From Galeopsis tetrahit (lineage: Eukaryota > Streptophyta > Magnoliopsida > Lamiales > Lamiaceae): a stretch of DNA of 64,000 nt. The DNA lies in NCBI GenBank assembly GCA_963675135.1, contig OY776129.1, forward strand, positions 72,447,348 to 72,511,347. Reading direction: 5' to 3'. The notes under the pieces were generated by a model, which saw only the letters and a program-made list of their open reading frames with translations, searched no databases and had not been told where the DNA came from. Numbering within the stretch: the stretch's first letter is position 1; every line of letters begins with the position of its first letter. The position numbers and the translations under genes are program-made. This document shows, piece after piece, positions 25,014-37,558 of the stretch.

Positions 25014-26234
25014 ATGCGGTCTTGTTTGAAGCCTTCCCCTCCTTCTACCAACAACTATTTTTCATCCCCTGCTTCACAAGGTAATCTTCTGATTTCATTT
25101 AAAATAAAGTCCTAAATATATTGCTCTGCATTTTTTGGGGGTGTAAGATATTCTAGTGTTTGATTATGTAAAACTAATTCTGCAGCTGACAATACACCAA
25201 CATCAAGTGTTCAGCTCTCACCAACTGTCAATCTTAGTCGAGAATACACCCTTGCAATTCACACAATTTCGTATAGTGAGATTCGAAGAACATTTTATGA
25301 AGACACTTGTTTTGACCCAAGTGTAGGCATAGTAGGGCATGTAGATACCATTGAGGGGTCTCAGCTTTTAGAAAAGGTCCTTAAACCAAACCGAGAGTGT
25401 ATTCAAGAGGCACTTTCATCGGTTAAACACAACTCTCTTACATATCTTGCTGCAACCTACTTTGAACATAGTGAGCATACCTCTCGTCTATATCTCCTTC
25501 TCTATCAAAGTGTCCACCATGCTCGTTTCCTCTACACTCCTATATATAACCTTCTTGATGACCTCCCTACCGAGTTTGAATCCCTCTCTCCTTCCCAATG
25601 TGAATTGGCGTTTAAGATATTTCTCCAATTTGACCTAATTGAAAACCCCTTTCGCTCCCCTGACTCACACAACTTTGATGATATGCGTCAGTGTTTGTCT
25701 CAGCTCAGACAACAGCTTGACTATCATCTCCAAAAATCATGGTCAAAGGTCCATCTAATACGTCGCTGCTCAATGGGGTCCGCTCTGTGTTTGATAACAG
25801 CTGTCATTGGAGTGGCGGTATCAGCTGTAGCCATAGCTACTCATGCTCTGGTAGCCCTTGTTGCGGGCCCAGTATGCGCCGCTATGCTTCCTTCAAATAT
25901 GACTAAGAAAGAAATGGTCCATCTAGCTCAGCTTGATGCCGCAGCAAAGGGTGCTTACGTCGTTCATAAAGATCTAGACACCATTGATCGTCTGTTGGCC
26001 CGTTTGCATGCAGCAGTTGAAAACGATAGGCTACTTATTCACCTTGGATCGGAGAGGGGCAAGCTGGATAGGTACAGCATTGAAGAGATACTGAAGCAGG
26101 TTAGAAGACACCGTCCTAGTTTTGAACAACAGCTTGTGGATCTTGAGGAGCATTTGTTCTTATGTTTTGCTGCAATCAACCGGGCCCGATTACTTCTTCT
26201 ACAAGAGATTCATATGCACCAAAATCCTGTCTGA
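25014..26234 (+). CDS. UPF0496 family protein (At3g19330-like)
   Basis: Two exons (25014-25080, 25186-26234) give 371 aa. The N-terminal half is helical (SREYTLAIHTISYSEIRRTF, then Leu- and His-rich helices). A hydrophobic double membrane-spanning stretch follows at about residues 220-257 (ALCLITAVIGVAVSAVAIAT, then ALVALVAGPVCAAM), then a C-terminal coiled-coil region (GAYVVHKDLDTIDRLLARL onwards). This layout is that of the plant UPF0496 (DUF677) family, whose biochemical function is unknown. The short first exon codes 22 residues plus one base. The stop codon is immediately followed by GTAAGT, a perfect splice donor (26235), so a 3'-UTR intron is possible, with acceptors near 26416 or 26454. 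Confidence 0.9.
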
Positions 26235-27158
26235 GTAAGTTCTATTTTGTTTGCAAAATATGTTGCATTTAACTCGATTCATGCTTTCATTATTGCATCT
26301 ATTACTATCACTATACAATGTTCATAATTTATAAAAATAGCTATCAGGTTTTGATAGTACAGTATCATAATTTCGACACATGCTTGCAATCAGTAGTAGT
26401 ACATTCCCTTTTACAGAAATAATTCGTGCCTTATGCATTATTTAACATTTGTAGGTCATCAATGGAAGAGTTCCCATGTTCAACAATATATATGATACGG
26501 AGTATTATTAAGTTTGTGCAAATTATATACTTATGTGCATCAGACTGGACGCAGTAGTGTTTGAAGCATCTCTTTATTCCTTTCTCAACCTTTCCAAGTA
26601 GAGCATTCTCACATACGATTCTGCTGACGGATGTATACGTGGACAACATTCTATAGTTGAAGGGTTTACACAAGTCTTCATTTTCTTACCTCAATCTGTA
26701 ATGCTAATTTCGCGGGATTAATAGTTAGAGTGGTTGAGAAAAGGTTGGGTAATGATTCTTAATCTTAGGTAAGTATCATCCGATAGTGCCTTAGCCTTAC
26801 TTTGTAGACCATGATTATTACTCTTACTCTTTCACTTAGCGACATGATGATATGGATCAAACATTATTTTTTATTTTTTAGCCTTAGCATATATTGCTAT
26901 TATAATAAAGGTGTGCTTTTTCTAAAGTTGATTTGAGCTCCAACTGTTTGAATATGCATACCAGAGCTTTTGGTTGTATTTGTTTCGACTTAGGATATTG
27001 TATTAATCCCTGTGTCTGTGCTTCCATCTTTTTTGTTTAATATTCGGGTCTGTATATTTTCACTATTTACATAAGTTTTAAATTTTAAGATAAATAAAAA
27101 ACTTTATACGTATAAGTGTAAGGACCAAATTTTCTAAACTTAACTGAGACTTTCTCGT

Positions 27159-27545
27159 AGGGGTGTAAACGAGTCGAATAGTGCTGAACTCGAAATTCAA
27201 CTTGGTCGAGCCTAAAATAAATTCGAGCTCGATTAGATTATTTGTATATAAATATAAATTATATATTAATAGTAAATATTGTTCAAGCTCGATTAGGCTC
27301 GCGAGCTTTTTAAACCGAGTATTTATGAGCTTGAACTCAGTAGCTAATCAAGTAGCTCGAACGATGACTGGTGGTATAAATTAGTCGAGCCAACTCGTGA
27401 GGTACTCGACTCGAAGAAATATCAAAATTCGATTAACTTCGAATCAATTTTAATATTTCTTCGAGTCGAGCACAAGTACCTCACGAGTTTGCTCGACTCA
27501 TTTATACCACCTGTCATCGTTCTTAAGAAAGCTCAACCGGGTCTG
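27159..27545. mobile_element. hAT-like remnant with foldback interior
   Basis: The left boundary TAGGGGTGTAAACGAGTCGA is a common plant hAT-type end, followed by repeated GAGCTCGATTAG/GCTCG words. No matching right end (TTACACCCCTA) was found, so it is truncated or rearranged. Its right half is a long inverted repeat (27359-27435 against 27444-27522). Confidence 0.45.
27359..27522. repeat. long near-perfect inverted repeat (hairpin)
   Basis: Arms of about 75 bp (left 27359-27435; right 27444-27522) are inverted copies with only a few mismatches and small gaps. Both contain CTCGTGAGGTAC, GACTCGAAGAAATAT and GGTGGTATAAAT or their complements, and the loop is about 8-10 nt. RNA from either strand would form a long double-stranded stem. 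Confidence 0.8.
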
Positions 27546-28152
27546 TCAAAGGATAATGTACTGCAAGTCAAATCTCTTTTTGTATTTTCTATATTCAACT
27601 CAAATATATGAGAGTGACATGACATTGCATTATCCTTTAAGAAAGTAAAATCCACTCCTTTTCTTTTGGGAATAATTGATTTAATCTGTAATTAAGAGAT
27701 CTTGCCTCTTATTTTATTTTACTAATAGTATTGTATTTCCTGTGAAAAGTTTGCGGTGAAGAGTAAATTTATATATGTATATTGTGGGGATGATGATTGA
27801 AATAAATATTTCTATTTTGACTCTTTGAGGGAGAAAAAAATATATATATGAAAACTTTTGGGAGATAGATTTGAGTATATAAACAGGTACTCCGTAGTAG
27901 TAAGTATAATACCAATTAAAATAAAGATTATTCATATAGAGTGTCCAAATACCAGCGGTAAGTCATGTTTTGACTTCTGTGCATAGCCGTCGTGTTTATC
28001 GTTGCAACCAAAACATTTTTCTTTCTTTTTTTTTTTTAAAAAAAAGGCACCAAAAGAATTTTAAAAACTCATAAATAAATTGATATTCTTATTTGGCAGA
28101 CAGATCAGATTTAGACAAATCCAACAAAGTTTAATTCGAAAAAGACATTCTG

Positions 28153-28173
28153 GTACTACTACTACTACTACTA
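28153..28173. repeat. ACT trinucleotide microsatellite in 5' leader
   Basis: Seven ACT units in a row in the presumed 5' UTR of the USO1-like gene. It is likely polymorphic. Confidence 0.8.
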
Positions 28174-28750
28174 CATCCCTCCACTTATTACGCACCATCT
28201 TCTTTTTCTCCCTCGCATCACATCACATGCCCCTTTCTGTACATGTACCTTACGCTTTACCTGGAGTACCTTCATCATACACCCCAATGCAGCTTAAAAT
28301 CAAAATCAAAGTCAAGCTTCACTGTAAATTCAAATATCATTTCAAATCAAAACAAATCAAGAATCCCATCATTCTCTCCCTCATTTACCCCTCCTTTCCT
28401 TATTTTTCAATTCTTTGAACAAATTTATATTTCCATTGATGGAAACCACGTTTCTACCAGTAAGGAATCTAAAAAAAATCCCACTTTCCTCCCACTGAAA
28501 ATCTCTCATTCCATATTAAACTCTGTCCCAATTATATATATGTGCACATAGTAGAATGGAAACTCTGTAAAGCAAAATTTCTTCTTGGAATAATTTGTAA
28601 GGTGTTGAATTTCTGTTTTCCTTTAATTCTTTGATTTATTACTAAATGTGATATTTCAATTTTTCAATTGCGCAGAGATAATTGAAATTAAACACTGCAA
28701 CTGGGAGTTTATTGGTGTAAAATTGGAAAAATTAAGTTGGAATTGGCGTA

Positions 28751-30937
28751 ATGTCAAGAAAAGGGTACAAAGGAATGATGATTGATGGGCTGATTATGCC
28801 AACCAAGATCCGGAAGAGGGGTTGCTCATCTTCGTCATCTTCATCATCAAGAATTTGCAGCAACAGGCTCAACAAGCGGGCTATTTTTTTGGGCAAGAAT
28901 CGGGCCGGGCTTGGGATCGGGCCGGGAAGGTCTAGATCCAACACTCCAGTACCGGCGTGGAAAACCAGTCGCGCCATTGATTCTCCCATGTCGGGCCGGC
29001 CCATTTCGGCCCGGAGGTTAGCTGCCACTTTGTGGGGAATGCCTTCACCGAAAATGAGTGAGTGTAATTTGGAAGTAATGAAGCGGCAGCAGCACAACAA
29101 GAATGGAAGTAAGATGGGTTTTAAGTCGGGCTTGCGTTCGGGCTTGCGTTCGGGCTCGGGCTCTTTGCCACCGCAGTTGTTGGATCCGCCTCACAGCCCG
29201 ACTGTTTCAGAGGTTGGTCACACACCTTTTTACTTATTAATTCATTAAACTTGATTTAAATATTAATGTGTGTTTTGGATGGTTATTTCTTAAAATAGTT
29301 GAATTATAGTATAAATTTTTTTAGAAAGATGCACATTACTGTTCTTATATTTAATTGGTAACTGAACTTCACTCAAATCAATTTGAAAATTGGGCTTGAT
29401 TTCCAGTTTAATATTTAGGTTTTAAATGGTGTTCAGAATTGTATATTAGGTACATATAATGATGTAAACCTCCCTCCCTAATATAGTTTGTACCAATTCA
29501 TAATGTTGCCTGGTTTACACATAAAAATGTATTGCCCTTTTTATTTCCTTGGGCATTCGACGTAAAATGACCACCTTGTTTCGGGTTTTGTAGAAAATGG
29601 GTCGATCTGGGATAGGTAGTCATCGAAGGCGGACACCATCAATCTCTCAGAGGCTCATGTCTGCTGACAAAAATGTTGGTGTTAATGATTCTGTTAGCAA
29701 TGCTAGTTTTATGGAGGTAAAAAAAAAAAGAAGGAATTGATTCTTTTATTTTAAATTTATAGGGACAATTATTTTGGCCTATATATTATTTTGAATTCCA
29801 TTAAAACACACAAGGAAGAATCTATATGCATTGCAGATTGAAAGTCGGTCGCGCCCCCAGACATCGAGTGGATCAGTGATTGGTTCTAAGAGCCGTTTGA
29901 AGGATGTAAGCAGTGCATTGACTACTTCAAAGGAGTTGCTTACAATTATCAACCGAATGTGGGGTCACGCCAAGCAACCGTCGTCTACCATGTCTCTTAT
30001 CTCTGCGCTGCATACTGAACTGGAGAGAGCACGCTTACAGGTTAATCAGCTAATCCAAGAACAGCGATCGGACAAAAACGAGGTAAACTATCTCATCAAG
30101 TGTTTTGCTGAAGAAAAGAAGTTGTGGAAAGTTAAAGAAAAGCAAGCAGTTGAAGCTGCGATTGGGTCCGTTGCTGGTGAACTAGAGGTCGAAAGGAAGA
30201 TAAGACGGAGGCTTGAGAGCTTGAACACAAAACTCGGGAAAGAAGTTGCAGAAATGAAGTCGTCCTTTGTGAAGGTGGTTAAGGAATTAGAAACCGAGAA
30301 ACGAGCAAGAGAAATAACGGAGGAGGTATGTAATGAATTAGCGCGGAATCTTGATGAGGACAGGGCTGAGGTGGAAAAGGAACGCGAGATGCTTGAACTA
30401 GCTGATAAGTTGCGCGAGGAGCGAGTGCAGATGAAATTATCGGAGGCAAAGCATCAATTCGAGGAGAAAAATTCTGACATTACTAAGCTGAGGAAGCAAC
30501 TAGAATTTTATCTTGGAACAAAAAGGGACAATGACGACGAGGAGGACGATGGTTTAGAGAGCAAAGAAGATTCCGGAGAAAGTGATCTTCATTCGATTGA
30601 ATTGAACTTGAATAACATTAATAATATAGATAAAGGCTACAAATGGGGTGCAGTTGATCGCGATACTTGGAGATTACAAGGAAACAATAATGAAATCAAG
30701 GCAAGAAACTCCGTATCTGGACATGTTTCTCGTACAAGTCAAAGTGGTGCAGGGGAGAGTTTAGGTTTAAAGAATCAGATACCAAGTTCTAGGTTAGGTT
30801 TGCCTCGTGAAAATGATACTACATCACGGGAGAAGGAGCGATCATGGCCGTCCAGAGATCCACTTCCGGAAAGATCCAAGGCGAGAACACCAGATATCAG
30901 AACGGAAGCGCATACTTCCAGGAGATCAAAACGGTAA
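28751..30937 (+). CDS. BLT/USO1-like coiled-coil protein (At5g41620 / At3g11590 family)
   Basis: Three exons (28751-29212, 29594-29716, 29837-30937) encode 561 aa. The N-terminal third is basic and low-complexity (serine run, KIRKRG, repeated SGLRSG, GRPISARRLAATLW). The middle (about residues 215-425) is a long coiled coil rich in Glu, Lys and Leu, opening with the family phrase TSKELLTIINRMWG. The C-terminus is acidic (DDEEDDGLESKEDSGESD) and then polar and basic. Plant databases call such proteins 'intracellular protein transport protein USO1-like'. The family includes BRANCHLESS TRICHOME, linked to microtubules and cell shape, but real USO1 function is not implied. The start is the ATG after an AT-rich leader. 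No damage is seen. Confidence 0.88.
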
Positions 30938-32269
30938 TTGAGTAGATGTTAATTAACATCTTGTTGATTACTTATCGTACTACGGAAGCTTCTAGATGCA
31001 TGCACGGAACTTGGTATTATTACCACTTTCTCAGTGGGTCTGGATGTAGAAAGTTGTGTTCAAAGTTCAGTGATATGTTTTTTGTACAAAAGCATATAGT
31101 ATATGATAACCAAGTTAAACTTGAATCAAGATTCATACTCGAGCTTGTCTAATTCAGTTCTGTCAGTTTGTTTGTTTTTTCAAATTTTGAGACATTGTTT
31201 TACATTATATTGGAAGAAATATGATCATTGGGACTAATATACATGCAGTTCAGATTTCTATAGTCTATCTTATAGATCCAAGTTCATGTTTTTTAATAAT
31301 TACAGTAGTATATTTTTTTTTTTTATTTGAATTGAATTTTATGATGATGCTTCATGTGAAAGTGGAAATTTCAAAGAAAGAGATTTGAGTCTGAAATACT
31401 TGTAATCTAGACAGGATAATTATGCCACAAATTGATGGGAAGAAAATTCTGCATAGCTACATATATCTGTACTAGTATATAAATAGACAATAATATGTAG
31501 GGAAATAATTTAGTTGCTTGTTGTCACCATTATTACGTATATACAGCAGCATAGACACATAAGTAATCAATATTGCACGAATAGACACTTTATGTATCCA
31601 TTATAAGCTCATGATTAGCAATGCAAAATATATTCATCAGCTCCAACTTCACCTCTGACTGACTGACTGAAATATTTTAGTATTTTATATCATGAATAAT
31701 ATTTCTTTTATATATTTTATGAAACATAATACTCCATAGGAATAAATTTAAATATGTGCAGCCGCCCTTTTGGAATGCATATATTTGTTTGTTTAGTTGA
31801 TGTTGGAGCAATAAAACAGATGCTACTGAGAGTTCATTTTTTATTTTTAATTCAATATTTTTGAGTATAAATTACTAATATAATCCAGATAGAGAGAACC
31901 TCGTTTTTATCACTAGTAGATACAGACAAGGATTTGAAGGAGTGGCCATTTTAGTCTCACCATACATTCATTCATTCACTAGTTTGAATCGATTCACATG
32001 AGTTACTTTTTTGAACGTTGGGATTAATAAAGAAGATCAAATTTTGGATTTGGACAGTTCATTTGTCCTATAGATGCTCATTATTGTAATTGTCAAATTT
32101 GGATGCATCTTAAGCTTTGTGGGCTACAGAACAAGTTAGCTACACTTTTTATCAACCAACTTTTGCTATGTGTCTAATACTATTTCTCAACCTCTATTAT
32201 GACTTGTAACTCATATACATCTCTCTTATATCTTTCTCCCTCTCTCTCATTCTCTATCTCTCTCTTTGA
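30938..32269. other. intergenic region between USO1-like and S28 peptidase genes
   Basis: AT-rich with no gene and no clear mobile element. The last 50 bp (about 32220-32269) are a CT-rich tract of TCTCTC and TCTTTCTCCC words that forms the likely 5' UTR of the peptidase gene. Confidence 0.55.
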
Positions 32270-35177
32270 ATGGCGATTTGGTTCGTAATTCTGTTGTCGT
32301 ATGCAATTTCACCTCTGTATTCGTCTGCTATCACTATACACAACATCGGCCCTGTTTTCCCTTCTTCAATCCTTCAAAAAGAAACAAAAAAAACTCAACT
32401 TTATGAAGAAAAGTTCTTCACACAAATTCTTGATCACTTCAACTATCATCCACAAAGTTATCAAACATTCCAGCAGAGGTATTTGGTCAACGACAAATAC
32501 TGGGGTGGCCCTAACAACAACTCTCCCATCTTTCTCTACACTGGAAACGAAGGCGACGTCGAATGGTTTGCTCAGAACACCGGTTTCATGTTTGAGACGG
32601 CGCCCCATTTCCAAGCTCTCTTAGTTTTCATCGAGGTTCTCTCTCTTACTTAAAGAAAATTCACCTTTAAATTCTTGTCATTATAGTAGCATTTTTAGCT
32701 AAGAGTATTTTTTTTAATAGGAAATTGATTCTGCTATTAAAAGTCAATTTCTTCTGTTGTTAAAAACTTTTAACTAGAGAAACTATCAATTTTCTCTAAA
32801 AGTTGGAATTGGTTGTGAGATTAATAATGTACAACGTTGCAGCATAGGTATTATGGAAAATCCATGCCTTTTGGGGGGAGGAAAGAAGTAGCATATTCAA
32901 ATTCATCAACACTTGGTTATTTGAGCTCTACACAAGCGTTGGCTGATTATGCAACTCTCATTCTTGATCTCAAAAAGAATTTAACGGCCACTGACTCACC
33001 CGTTGTTGTTTTCGGAGGATCCTATGGTGGAAGTATGGAATTTCAATTATTTAGGACATTTAACCAAAACGACAGAGAAAAGTCAATTTTCTGTGATTAA
33101 TTCAGTGGTTTTTTTATTATCTTATTTTGTCTAAAGTTGAAAATGTTGTTGTTTTTCAGTGTTGGCAGCATGGTTTAGATTGAAGTATCCGCATATAGCT
33201 GTAGGGGCTTTGGCCTCTTCTGCTCCAATTCTCAATTTTGACAACATTACTTCTCCATTTAGCTTCGATAATATCATCACTCAAGATTTCAAGGTCTGTA
33301 TTGTTTTAAACCTTTCATCTCTCATATTTTTATTAAATTGAAACAGGATATTTATTTTTTATTAAATTGAAAGTTATATATAATGTGCACATAAACATAG
33401 GGATGGGAATTAGTTTGATTAAAATGATTTAAATATATTAAAGTGTGAGGGGAATGTGATAGCAAGTTTATAAGTATTGTAGGGGTGGTTTTTCATAATT
33501 AGTTTTTAAATTCCAAAATAAAGTTAGCATAGAATGTTTAGATTCAAAACTAGATTTTTTTTTTAAATAATGATTTATAAGGGATATGGAAACATTTCTC
33601 TATCCCTATGCCCCTTACCATGTGCATCTCAATTCAGCCAGCTGTGTAGTAGTGCTTTTCGTAACATGGGCCAAATTGGTCCAATGTATATGTTAATTCC
33701 CCCTCCCCTGTATAAATTTCTTCACTTTCTTAATTAACTTCATTCCTCCTCCCATGTTAAATTAATTTTTTAACTCCTGTTGTGGCTGGTGATACCTACC
33801 TACTAGAGTGAAAGTCTGAATTGTTACAAAGTGATCAAAAGATCATGGCAAGAAATAGATGACACGGCAGCTAAAGCCGGTGGATTGGAGATTCTCAGAA
33901 AGTCATTCAGAATATGCAAGTAATAACATTTAATTTGTTTAAATTTGTAATTAAGAAAATGAATTTATACAAATACAAGTTAATTTTTACTGTGTGTAAT
34001 GGCAGGAATTACATAAGTGCAGGGTCTCTTCAAGGATGGCTTGGTACAGCTTATACATACACAGCAATGACAGATTATCCAACTCCCACCAATTTCCTCA
34101 AACCCTTACCTGCATATCCTGTCAAACAGGTGGAGTATATTTTATTTCAAAATTATTGATAGAATTATATGGACTACTTATTATTATTATTGGAATACTA
34201 GTACAGATGTGCAAAGCAATAGACGATCCAAGCACCGGTAACAATACATTCCAGAAACTATATGGTGCAGCCAATATTTACTACAACTACAGTGGTGACG
34301 CCACGTGTTTCAATCTCATTGACAATTCAGACCCTCACGGTCTTGGTGGGTGGCAATGGCAGGTACTTACTTATTTTAATAAAACCCAATACTCCACTTT
34401 TTAAAATGAATAAAAGCAAGTATGTATGTATTTTTGGCACAATTGAATGAATTGGTTGCTAGTTTTGATATGAATAGAATAATTTTAGGCATGTACAGAA
34501 ATGATTCTACTAACTGACGGCGACACAAAAGACAGTATATTCCCACCCTCAAACTACAGTTACAATGCCCGCGCTGAATATTGCAAGTATAAGTACAACA
34601 TTACGCCCAGGCCCACTTGGATTCCCACTGAGTTCGGAGCCCATGTGAGTATTATTTTCTGGCCCAATTTTAAAATATTATTTTAGGCCCAGTTCAATAG
34701 AGTTATCTTGTTATGATGATGCAGCATATACACACAGTTTTGAAACGCTTTGGTAGCAATATCATATTCTTTAATGGGCTAAGGGATCCATGGAGTGGTG
34801 GAGGGTACGTATGATTTTCTCCTTTGACAACTTTTTTTTTCATTTCATTTTATCTTTGATTTTTTTATCATTATTTGTGGGTGCAGGGTGCTGAAAGATA
34901 TATCCAAGACTATAGTGGCTATTGTTGCCAAAGAAGGTAAGTCAAAAGAGGAGGGCGATTTTGATGAAAAAAAATTGAAAATTTCGTTTAAACTACTATT
35001 TAGAAGTGATGAATTGATTGATGTATGGCATTGGCAGGTGCACATCATGTGGATCTTAGGTTTTCAACAAGCGAAGATCCAGAGTGGCTGAAAGATGTGA
35101 GGAAAAGAGAAGTCCAAATCATATCCAAGTGGCTCTCTCAATATTATCAAACTTTGCTGGATCCCTCCACTTATTAG
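32270..35177 (+). CDS. serine carboxypeptidase S28 family (lysosomal Pro-Xaa carboxypeptidase-like)
   Basis: Ten exons (32270-32635, 32843-33032, 33160-33293, 33807-33919, 34006-34129, 34207-34362, 34489-34644, 34725-34804, 34887-34936, 35038-35177) give 502 aa, the typical size. The family removes C-terminal residues after proline. A signal peptide spans about residues 1-20. The catalytic serine is Ser182 in FGGSYGGMLAAW; the glycine-methionine junction is split by intron 2. The likely acid is Asp434 in NGLRDPWSGGG and the likely base His459 or His460 in GAHHVDLR. HRYYGKSMPFG and SSAPIL are further family landmarks. Several NxS/T sites fit a secreted or vacuolar glycoprotein. The start was chosen at the first ATG after a CT-rich leader. 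Confidence 0.93.
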
Positions 35178-35412
35178 ACTTCTTTTTACCTCGACAGTCA
35201 ACACACACATCTAATATTCTTGTGTTGTAAGCTTTTACAATCTATTGTTGTTGTAAATTTAAGAGACAATATTAAAAATGAAATAGAAAAAGGAGATATC
35301 ATCATCAGTTTAGTTAAATACATCCATGAATAAAATGAATTACAATTTGAGTAATAAGTAATGATTTGGATGATGGTGATAAAAATATTGTTACCGTTTT
35401 AAGACATACATA

Positions 35413-35758
35413 CTCCCTCCGTTTTTTATTAAATGTCACTTTGTCTTTTTCAATATTTTTTAAATAAGTGTCATTCTACATTTTTTTCTTCAAGTTTGAC
35501 AATTTTACCCTTGTACTCCATTTTCTTTACCTTGATTTAAGTTTTTTACCTTTTGAATATAGTACTATAACATAAATCATGCATAAACCTTAATTATTGT
35601 ATACATGAATATCATCTACAATATTGACCACATTCATTACTAAACATAAATTTAATATTAAAATTAGTTATCATTAATGAAGGGTAAAATTGTCCATGAT
35701 TATATATCTTAATATGTTGAAAATTGTTAAAATGACACTTATTTAAAAGTGGAGGGAG
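35413..35758. mobile_element. Stowaway-like MITE (family A), copy 2
   Basis: CTCCCTCCGTTTTTTATTAA and the inverted AAAAGTGGAGGGAG ends are flanked by TA at 35411-35412 and 35759-35760. It shares internal sequence with the copies at 35808 and 1011. Confidence 0.8.
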
Positions 35759-35807
35759 TATTAAGTTTGGACCGAGTGAATAATGAGTTTCACCTCTCTA
35801 ATTAGTA

Positions 35808-36165
35808 CTCCCTCCGTTTTTTATTAAGTGTCACTTTGTCTTTTTTAATATTTTCAAAACAAGTGTCATTCTACACCCTTTTCTTGAATTCTGACAATTT
35901 TATCCTTATACATTACACTCCCTTTCATTTTTTTTACCTTGATTTAAGCTTTTTTCCTTTTGAATATAGTATTATAACATAAATTACGGATAAGCTTTAA
36001 TTATTGTATACATGAATATCACCTACAATATTGGTCACATTCATTATTAAACTTAAATTTAATATTAAAATTAGTTATCATTAATGAAGAGTAAAATGGT
36101 CCATGATTATATATCTTAATTTGTTAAAAATAGTTAGAATGACACTTAATTAAAAGTTGGGGGAG
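35808..36165. mobile_element. Stowaway-like MITE (family A), copy 3
   Basis: Same family and orientation as 35413-35758, starting just 50 bp after it, with many substitutions between the two. The right TIR is degraded (AAAAGTTGGGGGAG). TA flanks are present at 35806-35807 and 36166-36167. Confidence 0.8.
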
Positions 36166-36214
36166 TAATTATTTCAAATAAATTTTCCAAATATAGAAAA
36201 CATGATAACCTTAT

Positions 36215-36796
36215 GTATGGGACGGGTTTGGCCTGTCCCAGGACCCGCCCCGCTAAAAATTTTAAGACCTGTTATCTGCCCCGCCTCAAAATCCGCATCC
36301 GCCCCGTCCCACCCCGCGAACCCGACGGGTATACCCGCCCCGCCTTCGCTTTTTTTTTTTTTAAATCTATTATTTAAGAACAGTAAATTAAGGGATTGAA
36401 AAAACGTAAGAATAAATTAAGAATCGAAAAAAAGTAGAAAACTAACCTTAACTAAAAGTGGAGGGGGGACCGTCGACGACTCTCGGCGAGCGGAAAGAAA
36501 GCAGAGTACGGTGTGCGTTGGGAGAGAAAGAAAGCAGAGTGCGGTGTGTGTTCTGTTGTTGCCAACCCGAGAAGACTTATGTTATTTTAATAGTATATAT
36601 TATATATTTTTTATTTATATATATTATATATACGGGTCGGGTATATGCAATCCCATTACCCGTCCCATACCCGATGGGTATTGTTTGACCGGGTAAATAC
36701 CCGACCCGGAACCCGTTTGATCGGGTATTTACCCGCCCCGTGCGGGGCGGTTTTATGCGGGTCCGGATTTTTACTCGTCCCATTGCCAACCCTAGT
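36215..36796. mobile_element. hAT-like element with GC-rich ends
   Basis: The right end (GCCAACCCTA) read in reverse is TAGGGTTGGCAATGGGACG, a common plant hAT-type terminus. Both ends carry repeats of ACCCGCCCCG and CGGGTATACCCG words. The left end (ATGGGACGGGTTTGG) is degraded. Inside, a segment of about 37 bp (GAAAGAAAGCAGAGTACGGT...) is duplicated in tandem at about 36491-36553. No target duplication is clear. Confidence 0.5.
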
Positions 36797-37411
36797 ATTT
36801 ACTCACAATAAGAAAATTGACTTTTAATAACATAATAATCTTGTCATTAATATTTTAGTTTAAAATATTTAATGATAAGAAATTGACTTATAATTAATAA
36901 CAAATTTTGTCATTAATTCTTAATTGTGTATCAATGTATCAATAAAAGCTTTTAATTAAAAAAATTACAAAATTTATGTCAAGGTCAATTTTCTTGACTT
37001 TTGAGTTTTGGCGGGGTTTACTAGCATCCATGGGTACGAAATTCTCGTGATATACCTAATGTATGAACTTTTTCATGTTATGATATAATCATATAATTAG
37101 GTAGGTTTGCCTTGTCCCTGCCTCGTATGAGGATATATATATAGTGATTCAGTAGCAGGTCCGAATACGAATTGGAATCGCGGATTAAGCAAAAAAATAA
37201 TATGTTTCATAAAGTGATTTAGTGCGAGACAAAGTTTGGACATATCTCATTGACATCCCAACCTATAAAGTTTTTAACAAGTATTTAAATGGTTAAATAA
37301 AAAATGTTAGGGTAAAATGTTTAACTTTATAAATTGATGATATAAATATTTTTTTATATATAAAAGAAATCCCAATCCCTTGGAAATTTGAATTATTATG
37401 ATGAAAAGTTA

Positions 37412-37558
37412 GGCTGGGATCCTGAGGATATGACGGGGCGGCCAATCTTTTCCAAATTAAAAGAGACGCCAGAAATGAAGGGAGGGTCCTGAGGAAATGA
37501 CAAGCCTTAGCCGGCCAACCTTTTTCAAATGACATGCGAGAAAATTAAAAGAGGGTCC
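37412..37558. repeat. imperfect tandem duplication
   Basis: GATCCTGAGGATATGAC...GGCCAATCTTTTCCAAAT...AAAAGAG is repeated as GGTCCTGAGGAAATGAC...GGCCAACCTTTTTCAAAT...AAAAGAG with small insertions. It is non-coding. Confidence 0.6.

Larger units (their letters stand above)
26235..28750. other. intergenic region between UPF0496 and USO1-like genes
   Basis: It contains the UPF0496 3' UTR, a hAT-like remnant with a long hairpin (27159-27545), AT-rich sequence, and the leader of the USO1-like gene from about 28030. The leader has an ACT trinucleotide run at 28153-28173. Small open frames here (for example 28080-28418) look like chance. Confidence 0.5.

Noticed and set aside
28732..29100. 122-codon minus-strand open frame
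   Set aside because: Antisense shadow of the first exon of the USO1-like gene, caused by its GC-rich basic coding sequence.
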